NCBI RefSeq assembly: GCF_050003625.1
Contig: NC_134400.1
Span: 61,628,241 to 61,692,240 of the forward strand
Source: Haematobia irritans
Lineage: Eukaryota; Arthropoda; Insecta; Diptera; Muscidae
DNA: 64,000 bases
Direction: 5' to 3'
The first letter of the stretch is position 1; the number at the start of each line of letters is the position of its first letter. The notes beneath the pieces were generated by a model, which made no database searches, was not told the DNA's origin, and worked only from the letters and a program-made list of their open reading frames with translations. The translations under genes were made by a program, and so were the position numbers. Below are positions 22,481 through 32,300 of the stretch, one piece after another.

Positions 22481-23093
22481 CAGTGCCACACATAAGTATT
22501 GGCACAGCACCCTATACCACATAGTGGTCAGAGTATCTGCGAAAAATGTGTCTACCAGAAATATTGATTTTATGCTCCATAAAATATATACCGATCGAGT
22601 CAGAACCACCTCCTGAATTGGTTTAGTCCTTGGTGTCCGTCCGTCTGATCACGTATTTGTTGTTCGAAGTATTTAGGCCACTATTATTAACCTATTTCGA
22701 TGAAATTTGACACAGTTTTGATGGAAGAATGGGGGGATATAGTTACAAATTAAACAAAAAACTAGTCCATTCATTGTCTAGACTGCTTGATGCTGTTATC
22801 AAGCAACAAGGATTGTTCAAAAAGTATTCAATGCACCAAAAATCTAATTTAGAACTACCTGTGCCAATACTTTTGTTCCTCACAAAATGTGCCTTGTTTT
22901 AATTTTTTATAATTTAAATATTGAAAGAACAAATTTTTTTTTTTTCTAAAATAAAAAATGATCTAGATTCTTAATGCAGTTACAATCCAAATTAAAATAT
23001 ATATTTTTTTAATTTAGAATAGCTGCATATAACTTTAAAAACATGGTTTTTAAACAAAATGGTTTGGTGTGCCAATACTTATGTGCGTCACTG
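22481..23093. mobile_element. Tc1/mariner-type MITE, 613 bp
   Basis: Left tip CAGTGCCACACATAAGTATT and the reverse complement of the right tip CAGTGACGCACATAAGTATT, extended by GGCACA on both, form 26-bp inverted repeats with two mismatches. The right side is flanked by TA, the left by TG. A CAGTG tip is typical of Tc1-like elements. No transposase frame is present. The 21948-22480 stretch to its left shows nothing recognisable. Confidence 0.78.
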
Positions 23094-23240
23094 TATGTCC
23101 AAAACGAAAAGTGATATAATAGACAATACGCTTAAGAGTGGATTTGTTCCAATCAAGCCCACATCCGAAGTTTATTTCTTGGTAAAATCAATAATTTTCT
23201 AATACTCTGTATGTCAAGATTGATTCTACCCACTAAAGTA

Positions 23241-24517
23241 AAGGGTGATACGGTCAAAATTTGGTCAATATAAACTTGACGTATTTCTTTCAATTTTGCA
23301 TTTAAAAAACCTGAACACCCCTCATTTTGAAGGTGTGTGTGTGTAGAATGTTGATTGAATAATTTTGGAATTCACTCTTCAGTTGTCAAAATGTCGTCCA
23401 AGCAAGAAGAGCAGCGTATCAAAATTTTGCTCGCGCATCGCGAAAATCCGAGCTACTCGCACGCAAAGCTGGCAAAATCGCTAAAAGTTGCCAAATCAAC
23501 CGTTACAAATGTAATTAAAGTGTTTGGGGAACGTTTGTCGACAGCCAGGAAGTCTGGATCGGGGGGAAATCAAACCGGAAGCCGCTGAGACGACAAAGAG
23601 AGTTGCCGGTAGTTTCAAGCGAAACCCTATCCTCTCTCTCCGAGATGCCGCTAATAAGCTGGGTGTATCGTCTACAACCGTGCATCGAGCCAAAAAACGA
23701 GCCGGACTATCAACTCCAAATCGCGATGATAAACAAAATACGACGGCCAAAGCGCGATCCCGGAGGCTGTACACGACGATGCTGACGAAGTTTGACTGTG
23801 TGGTAATGGACGACGAAACCTACGTCAAAGCCGACTACAAGCAGCTTCCGGGACAGGAGTTTTATACGGCAAAAGGAAGGGGAAAGGTAGCAGATATTTT
23901 CAAGCACATAAAACTGTCAAAGTTCGCAAAGAAATATCTGGTTTGGCAAGCCATCTGTACCTGTGGCTTGAAAAGCAGCATTTTCATAGCTTGCGGGACT
24001 GTCAGCCAAGAAATTTAAATAAAAGAGTGTTTGAATAAAAGTCTGCTGCCTTTCCTGAAGAAACACGGTTGTTCCGTACTGTTTTGGCCGGATTTGGCAT
24101 CTTGCCATTACGGTAAAAAGGCCATGGAGTGGTACGCCGCCAACAACGTGCAGGTGGTTCCCAAGGACAAGAACCCTCCCAACACGCCAGAGCTCCGCCC
24201 AATTGAGAAATACTGGGCTATTGTCAAGCGGAACCTAAAGAAGACCAAAAAAACTGCTAAGGACGAGCAGCAGTTCAAGGTAAACTGGCTTTCTGCGGCG
24301 AAGAAGGTGGACAAGGTGGCTGTAAAAAATCTGATGGCAGGTGTCAAGCGTGAGGCCCGGCAATTCGGATTTGGAAAAGCGAAAGCATAACCGAATATTT
24401 TTCCTGAATTTTATATTAATTGAACTTGAAAAAGAAATTTAATTTGATTTTTTAAATAAAAGATTTCACCGATTTACGCGCGCTTTCCCTTGACAAAATT
24501 TTGACCGTATCACCCTT
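23241..24517 (+). mobile_element. DD37E Tc1/mariner transposon, copy 1
   Basis: Inverted tips AAGGGTGATACGGTCAAAAT (left) and the inverse at the right end are flanked by TA on each side (23239-23240, 24518-24519). The interior carries one transposase gene with lesions. A second copy of about the same length (1277 bp) lies at 46295-47571 on the other strand. Confidence 0.93.
23391..24390 (+). pseudogene. DD37E transposase, disrupted
   Basis: This is a DDE transposase of the IS630-Tc1-mariner group. The N-terminus reads MSSKQEEQRIKILLAHR with helix-turn-helix segments (AKLAKSLKVAKSTVTNVI and LGVSSTTVHRAKKR). Catalytic residues visible are D in VVMDDETYVK, D in FWPDLASCH, and E in RPIEKYWAIVK; I count 37 residues between the last two, the DD37E signature known from mosquito ITmD37E elements. 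Lesions: a frameshift near 23575, an 18-base deletion near 23715 relative to copy 2, and an in-frame TAA at about 24016 after QEI. The same TAA is in copy 2. The start is the ATG at 23391. Confidence 0.88.
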
Positions 24518-24519
24518 TA

Positions 24520-25016
24520 ATGAAGCGTCTGGTAACCCCGAAAATTATTTTGTGTGCAAAATAAAGCCATCGGTTGATTTGTGTTGCCGTACTGTGAACA
24601 AAAATTTTATTTGAAATGTTGCGAATGTGTGAACACACAAATCTAAAACGCACGATTTCAAATAGTTTCAATTACGCGACAATATGTGAAAATCAGAACA
24701 GGCCTATAAAACACTCCAAATTTCTTTAATTAAAATTTTCAGGAAAATAATCGGCTTCGGACAAAAATACCGGCTTTGGTCGAGCTCTACCGCTCTTTTT
24801 GGTCTCTTCCTTCACTTCGCCCTATGATTGTATGGTTAACGGATCATTTATTCGTAGAAGACATTTGTAACAATAATGACTTTAGTAGACAAATAGTTTT
24901 GGCAATTAAAATTGAGCTAACGAAAATTTTTCATTGATATAATGACAATTTTTCATTAACACAATGAAATAAATCGTTAATAGTACGAAACGTTACGTTG
25001 ATTAGCAGAAAATTCG
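24520..25016. repeat. AT-rich flank, partly MITE-like
   Basis: From about 24900 the sequence has ATTTTTCATTGATATAATGA-type units that recur inverted at 26360-26450. It may be the left half of an older MITE interrupted by the Y element at 25019. Nothing else is recognised. Confidence 0.4.
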
Positions 25017-25320
25017 TACACCCTCAAAAAACTCGCCTCTCTAACATATGTTCCAAACATATTTTGCAGGAAGCACATATATTATTGGATACTGCCGAAA
25101 CATTAATATGTTTGTTTTATGTGAACATATTCTATTTTTGGAAGCATTTTGAGCCAAAAATATTATATGCTTGGAAGAATTTTCCCCCAAAGAAGATTGT
25201 GCTCATTCCCTAACATAATTTTCACTTCCACGAAATTTTTTAGTTCTTGGCACCTTTTTCTGTAATACAAATAATGTTGAAGAAATTATTCAATTTTATA
25301 TTTTTTTTAAATTTTACCTT

Positions 25321-25393
25321 TCGCCTGGACGGAGAATCGAACCGAGGACCATACAGTTTGTAAGCCAACACACTACCACTGAGCTACGTAGCT
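25321..25393 (-). repeat. tRNA-like sequence, Val-type anticodon position
   Basis: On the minus strand an A-box TAGCTCAGTGGTAGTG, a CTTACAA loop (TAC in the anticodon position) and a B-box GGTTCGATTCTCC appear in tRNA order and spacing. The copies at 60431-60505, 5580 (truncated) and 2670 (remnant) match. It is repeated inside a mobile element and its acceptor ends do not pair properly, so I call it tRNA-derived. Confidence 0.65.
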
Positions 25394-25504
25394 GGTATAG
25401 TCACCAGAAGACAATTATCGTTATAAGTTATATTTATATAGCATAGTTTGCAGCGCCCACGAGCCCATGCAAACATAACATTATTTAACAGAAACATACA
25501 TGTG

Positions 25505-25578
25505 TTGGCAACGTGGAGCAGTGGTTAGCATGTCTGCCGTACATGCAAAGGGTCGTGGGTTCAATCCCTGCTCCGACC
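25505..25578 (+). repeat. tRNA-like sequence, second type
   Basis: GGAGCAG (25515-25521) pairs perfectly with CTGCTCC (25568-25574). Between them are A-box-like CAGTGGTTAGCATGTC and B-box-like GTGGGTTCAATCCC. The cloverleaf is incomplete in the D arm. The same 7-bp pairing is kept in the copies at 57531-57600 (minus) and 60615-60690. Confidence 0.6.
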
Positions 25579-26464
25579 AAACACCAATTGTTTTTTTTTT
25601 AATTTACACATTTATATTTATACTATATTAAATTTTTATAATGAAATTTCGAAATGTGGGTTATTAAAGATTTACAGTCAGAAACAGTGCTCGATATAAA
25701 CGAAATGGACTTTTGGATAAAATATTATTTTTTTATTGCAAAAATAACAATTTTTTAATAAAAAAATGGTTTTGGTATAAAAGTTTGATATTTTGGAAGG
25801 AATTCAAAAACTCTAACAAAGGAAGAACGTGGGGCGAGTATAAACATACATAAATAATTTTATAATATACACAAATTAAATAATATTTAGACTTAAATTA
25901 AATAATATTTAGACTTAAGCGTATAAAATTTTTGGCCTTATCATAAAGCAGTTTCCGAAACAATATATATAAGCGGTTTCACAGAAATTGCTCTCTTTCG
26001 ATTCTCTCGCTGTGTTAATTTGATATCTTTCGTCAACCCTCCCGGTTTTTATCTCTATTTCTTTCTCTATACTCTCTCTCTCTCTCTCTGTCGCTCTCTG
26101 AATAAAATATCACAACATATATATGTTTACTCGAAATTTGTAAATTTTTATATGTTTACATTTACACATATAATTTTTATGAAACATGCATGCCCCAAAC
26201 ATAATATATTCTAACATATTAACATATGTGTTCCAAACATTTAGTGTTAGTTTGAGAACATTACATGTTTGCACTTAAATATATTGTGTTTAAAAATTGT
26301 GCCCGAAACACATTTTGTTTATATCGAAACATATGAAAAACATATTTTTCTAACAGTGTAACAATAATGAAAATTTTCATTGTATTAATGAATTTGTTTC
26401 ATTGGCTCACTTTTAATGAAACATTTCGTTAATATAACGAAACTTTTTCTATCAGTGTAGCGTA

Positions 26465-27737
26465 GTCCACAGTTGTTAATTTTTTCTGGGTGTATATTTA
26501 AGAATTAAATACAACTGAAAAATGTTTGCCAATAAATCCAGAACCTCTAATATAAATTGCTTGCATCTGAATATATGGAAAGTATGATATGTAATGAGGG
26601 AAGCCATACATGTCTCTGCAATAAATGATACCAACGGCAATGAAGCCAATCTTCAAAATTTTGAAGACAAGATAAAAGGCCATAACACATTAAGCGAACG
26701 AAGCTTCCAAGTAGAGATTAAAATAAACACTGACTGCACCATGAGGACCCCTTTGGGACGATGACATTAATGTAACTTAAAACTCTTTGTGATAACAATG
26801 GTTTCACTTTTAAATCCAAAACCAAGTTTTTTTTAATTTTGGTTGAGCTGATGCTAAACCACAATTTATGGCACCACAACTTGGCTAAGGTCATCAACGT
26901 TTGGAATTCTGGTGAATTAATTAAATCCAGCAACTCAAAGGGACAAAACACACACACTCACAGAAACACAGAGCCACACGCATATTCATAACCGAATACT
27001 TCTTGTGTGCCAAGGAAACCCATAGAAGTCTACACGGTGAATCCTTTTGACTTTCCCCCTTAATGATCTACTCGAATACAATGGCTCACAATTCTTGAGT
27101 AACTCTTCAGATTCAATGAAGGTAGAGTAGAAAATGAAACTGTGTATTGGTATGGTCGACCAATATATCTCTCTCATTGACCGGTGTGGGCATACAAATA
27201 CGTAGAGATTCTCATTCAAAGCCACATAAATTATGATGAAGCCACACACAGCGCTGATGGGTACTCGCTACCTGGATTTAATCGGATTACTTATCCCCCA
27301 CACATATGTATCTTCCGTCTGTGGCCGTCTGTCGAAAGAGCTCTGTTCTAAGAAGATATGCCTGAAATCAATTGTGTCTCTTAACACTGCAAAGATTTAA
27401 GAAGATTCTGGCTAGGCTCTCACTACAGAGATAAGAACTTCGAGTGGGCAGATATGATAAAAATCAGTGGAACATATTCTGTCATGTCATTGAGTTAGCC
27501 AGGTTTTTAATTGTGTTATGGCTAAGATTTGTCAGCCTTCTGATATTGGTGGTCTGATTCATTGCCACAAGTAAATTGGTCGCATCAACTGAGTATGAAG
27601 AATGGATCCAATGGGGGATATCGAATCGAAGGTAATATCGTATTTGTTGGAATGTGTTTAGGTTAAGTCGAAGGGTTGTTGGGAGTTAATAGAATTGGAA
27701 GCATATGCAAAACTAAAATCAATTATAAACGTGTACA
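26465..27737. other. Apparently unique sequence
   Basis: I find no repeat match elsewhere in the window and no protein motif. Open frames at 26498-26683, 26718-26957 and 26986-27249 (all minus) are short and unrecognised. A CACACACTCACAGAAACACA stretch lies near 26950. It may be host intron or intergenic DNA. Confidence 0.35.
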
Positions 27738-27739
27738 TA

Positions 27740-28334
27740 CACCCTAAAAAAATCGCTTCTCTAGCATATGTTCCAAACATATTTTGCAGGAAGCACATAT
27801 ATTATTGGATACTGCCGAAACATTAATATGTTTGTTTTATGTGAGCTTATTAAATGTTTGGAAGCATTTTGAGTCCATAAATAGTATATGCTTGGAAGAA
27901 TTCCCCAAAGAAGATTGTGCTCATATCCTCACATAATTGTCACTTCCACGAAGTTTTTGAGTTCTTCGCATCTTTTTCTGTAATACAAATATGTTGTTTT
28001 TTTTTTCAAATGTCTATTCTCTTGGTTCCGAATGTCTATTCTCTTTATTCCGAATACTCATTCTAATATTCAAATTAAATAATATTTAGACTTAAGCATA
28101 TTACATTTTTGGCCTTATCATGAAACAGTTTTCCGAAACAACATACAAGCGGTTTCACAGAAATTGCTCTCATTGTGTTATGTTGATATCTTTTTATTCA
28201 ACCCTCCCGGTTTCCATCTCTATTTCTTTCTCTATACTAACTCTCTCTCTCTCTCTCTCTCTGTCGCTCTCTGAATAAAGTATCACAACATATATATGTT
28301 TACTCGAAATTTGTAAATTTATATATGTTTACAT
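27740..28334. repeat. MITE family Y, internally deleted and truncated copy
   Basis: It starts TA-CACCCTAAAAAAATCGC like the copy at 25019, but lacks the tRNA-like core. Part of the core is replaced at 27998-28075 by the TCTATTCTC...TTCCGAAT repeat, also found at 63868-63945. It stops near 28334 without the right tip. The 28335-28710 stretch beyond it is not recognised. Confidence 0.6.
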
Positions 28335-28708
28335 TAGACCTGTCCAGGAAATGTATGAGATTTTTCAAAACACAAATTTTTTAATGAGCACTTAGAGTTT
28401 TAGAATCTCTCAATAATATAATAAAAACTGTGAAAAAAGATTTTGAAAAACTTTTGCCAAAAAGTTGCTCAACGCGGTTGAAGTCAGGATTTTGGCAATT
28501 TTCGAAAATTTTAAAGGTATACGTACAAACAAAATTTTAAATAATTTATTAGTACATATAAGAAATATCTAAAAGCGCAATCTTTGAGCTCAATTCTCAA
28601 GCAAATAATAAAAAATTCAAAACGTGAAATTTATTGAGCCGTTTGCTTTCTGTAGCCTCTGGAAATAAAAAAAATGCAGAAAATTTCCGCAATTTTTTTT
28701 TTCAATGC

Positions 28709-28710
<2 letters not shown>

Positions 28711-28781
<71 letters not shown>
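28711..28781. repeat. (AT)n microsatellite, left of gypsy insertion
   Basis: TA dinucleotides run directly up to the left LTR. The tract continues on the far side of the element at 34401. Confidence 0.95.
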
Positions 28782-28784
<3 letters not shown>

Positions 28785-29257
28785 AGCGAGATAATTCTCA
28801 AATATCGTTGTTTTGTGGGCGCCAGCCGTTGTTTCCTATTTGCCTTCCAAAATGAAAACACAGCAGAATTTTCGTTTATTAAATTCAAAATTACAGGAAT
28901 CCTTTATTGGCGAAAATAACTTAGGCTGTTTTGAAAATTAAAAGAGAATGAACAAACTGATGTGAAGTGCTCCTTTTATACCTTTGAGAAAAGAGCTTTC
29001 GATCAGTAACATGAACATTGAACAACTACACACAAGCAAAAGCTTTCACATCTGATTTGTTCATTCTATGTGTTGTCAACATAAGAAAAGTTAAATGCAA
29101 GAAAGGATAATGTTTAAGATGCGTTACGTTACGTTAAAAGATTCAAATTCAAAAGATACTTTTAGTTAAAAGATTAAAAGATACTTTAAGGTAAATGTGC
29201 AATTACAAAATGTAGAAATAGATACTATTGAAAGATATGCAAAATATATCTGCTACA
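28782..29257 (-). repeat. Gypsy 3' LTR
   Basis: 476 bases, TGTAGC...GCTACA. It matches the LTR at 33925-34400 along its length by eye. On the minus strand it follows the polypurine tract. Confidence 0.95.
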
Positions 29258-29269
29258 GACTCCCCCTTT
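29258..29269 (-). other. Polypurine tract of the gypsy element
   Basis: The minus strand reads AAAGGGGGAGTC directly before the 3' LTR, the position used to prime plus-strand DNA synthesis. Confidence 0.8.
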
Positions 29270-29311
29270 GACGTGCGGGACCTCTCCCGAGCAGTACGTC
29301 AACAAAATGCG

Positions 29312-32300
29312 TCAGTGAGTCTTCTTAGGCCTTCCTCTTTTCCTCATGGGTATGACGGGTGCTGGTGCATCAGATGAATTACTACCTCGGTAAGATGTCA
29401 AAGCGGAAGTATGATATGTACCTAAAGGTGTATTAGGATTCTCAAGTGAAGCCACTTCATACATACATGAACCTATTTTCCGTGTAATCACATATGGGCC
29501 ATCACGCTTGGGACAAAATTTAGATGTGACACCTTTAGATGCGTTGCTAAGAACATGCGTTGTAACCAATACTTGCGATCCTATATTAAAAGTTTGAGAA
29601 CGTCGATTCTGGTCCACATAGGTTTTATTTCTATCCTGAGCTTTAACTTCAGCTTCTTTAGCATCTCTCAGAACATTTACTAACGTACGTAGATAAGTTG
29701 AGATCTCTGGAACGAAGTTTTCGGACTCGATAATTGCTCTCACATCGTGTTTAACATCGTCTAAAGTTCGCATCTCTCTTCCAAATGATAGGAATGATGC
29801 GCTATATCCTGTGCTTTGGCATTTTGACGAATTCATGGCGAATCGAATTGCGGGTAAACAGGTGTGCCAGGTGTCGTGACGTTCTTGGACGATTATTGCC
29901 AACTGACATTTTAGATCCCTATTCTTTCGCTCTACAGGATTAGCTTCCGGATGGTAGACAGGAGTGAAAATCTGTTGTATGCCTAGACAATACGTGACTT
30001 TCTGCATCACTGCAGACACGAATTGCACACCGTTATCAGATTTTATACGACGGGGCATGCCGTAACGGAGAAATATTTCCTCAATCAGTATTTTCGCGCA
30101 GGCTTCGGCCGTAGCATCAACAAGTTTAAATAGTTCTACCCACCGACTTGCTACATCTTCGGCAATAAATATCCATTTGTAACCTCCATCAGTTTGTGGC
30201 AATGGTCCAAACAAATCGATAGCCACAACTTCGAAACGTTGATTACTGCTTGTTGTTTGGAGCAATCCTGCCGGTTTCAGATTAGTTGCTTTATACCGCT
30301 GGCAATCGATGCAATTCTTTACATGTTTAGCAATATCACTACGCATCCCGGGCCAGAAATATCTGCTAGCTATACGCGCTATTGTCTTCTCAGTTCCATA
30401 ATGCCCAGCGGTGCTGTCATCATGATAAGCTTTTAGTATATCAGACCGTTCATGGACTGGTATAACGAGTTGAGCATCATCAGTATCATCGTCAGCATAA
30501 CAGTAGAGTATTCCATTATTAAGGATATAATTCCTATTTATCCACCTAAAGGAATTTTCATCTTGATTTTCAATGGAGGTGATTATGTTTTTCAAGTAAT
30601 CATCCTTTAACTGCTCCTCGCGAATCTGTGATGTACTGCTGTTCGGAATATCGATGAAAAACGAGCAGATACAATTGTCCGGATTATCGTGTTTCTCCTC
30701 CGGGCATGGTGGCCTGGAAAGCATATCTGCTGTAGCGTTGTTTTTCCCCGGTAGATATTCTACAACAAAATCATAGTGCTGGATTTGTAATCCCCATCGC
30801 GCAAGTCTAGCAGTTGGTGACTTAATGTTTAGTAACCATTTTAGTGGCTGGTGATCTGTTAATAGCTTCACTGACCCACCTTCAATGTAGCCACGGAATT
30901 TGTTACATGCCCATACTATGGCCAGAGCTTCCCTTTCGGTTGTGGAGTAGTTGCGTTCAGATTTACTTAATAGACGACTACTATATTCGATTGGAAGTTG
31001 TTCCGGTCCCTCCCCCTGGAGTAAAACTGCCCCAAGAGCATAAGCACTTGCGTCAGCTTGAATTGCAAAAGCGACCCCGTCCACTGCCTGCTTCAATATG
31101 GGTGGGGTTGTTAGAGCCCGCTTCAGTTCCTCAAATGCATCTTGTTCCAACTTTCCCCATTTCCAAGCAGCAGATTTCTTTGTTAAATTTGTTAGTGGCC
31201 TAGCAATTTCTGCATAGTGGTTAATGAATCGGCGATACCAGGAACACGTTTGAATAAAGGATATCAACTCCTTCACATTTCTAGGTTCTTTCCGTTCCAC
31301 TATTGCCTGAACCTTTGACGGGTCAACAGCTACGCCCTCTGGTTTTAGGATGTGGCCAAGGAATTTCACTTGCGAACAGCAAAACTTGCATTTCTTATTA
31401 TTGAGTCGTAACTGGAAAGTGATAAGACGATTCATGACTAACTCAAGATCATTCAAATGTCGTTGAAATGATTCAGAACATATGATAATGTCGTCCAAAT
31501 AGGCCAAAATACATACATCAGGAATCCCCACTTTAAATCGGTTTATTAGTCTTTGGAACGTTGCGGGTGCATTTCTTAACCCAAAAGGCATTCGTTTGAA
31601 ACGAAATGTACCAAATGGTGTTATAAGGCATGTTTTGTCCCTGTCTTCCACCGCAACTTCCACCTGATAATACCCACTCTGCAAATCTAGGGTTGTCATA
31701 TACTTTGTACTTTTCGCTTCATGCAATAAATCATCCATTCTGGGCAACGGATATCTATCGGGCGTAGTGATAGCGTTGAGTTTTCTATAGTCAACACATA
31801 CACGGACCGAACCATCTTTTTTGGGCACCATGACCACAGGCGAAGCCCAAGCTGAATCACATTCTTCTATGATATCGTTTTCTAGCATGATTTCAATTTC
31901 ATTTTTAAGGTCACGGCACTTGGCAGATGATAATCGATATGGTGGTGAAAATATTGGTTGATGCTCGCCAGTATTAATTTTATGAACGGCATAAGGGGTA
32001 GGGTTACCAAAAGGCTCGAAAACGTTTATATATTTGGCTAAGAGCGAATCGATTTGTATCTTTTCTTTTTCCTTTAAATTTGTGGCATCCGACTCTTTAA
32101 GGATTTTGTGTTCAAAAAGGTTTAAAGGCATGGAAACTGCGTCTTCATTACCATCATTATCTTTTTGTGAAAATCTGGGGAAGAGGTCATTATCCTTTGC
32201 ACGTTCTGGTGTTACCATGTCCTGCGGAATTGCATCTTTAAAAATTGCTTGTATTGCATGGGGCGAGTAATCAGAACCACTATGGTAATCCGGGCCATAA

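Larger units (their letters stand above)
25019..26358. mobile_element. MITE family Y, long copy
   Basis: It begins TA-CACCCTCAAAAAA and ends CTAACAGTG-TA. The tips are imperfect inverted repeats (CACCCTCAAAAAA versus CACTGTTAGAAAAA), with TA on both sides. The interior contains two tRNA-like sequences pointing away from each other (25321-25393 minus, 25505-25578 plus), AT-rich blocks with repeated AACATAT motifs, and a (TC)n tract at 26070-26090. Copies or pieces lie at 2031, 5043, 27740, 38534, 57524-59103 and 60136. No transposase is present. Confidence 0.65.

Noticed and set aside
22209..22616. 135-codon frame as a possible host gene
   Set aside because: Its 3' half lies in the Tc1-type MITE at 22481, and no motif is recognisable.
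25321..25578. Functional tRNA genes
   Set aside because: Internal promoter boxes are present, but acceptor or D arms are incompatible with a normal cloverleaf and the sequences are repeated inside a MITE. They are treated as tRNA-derived.
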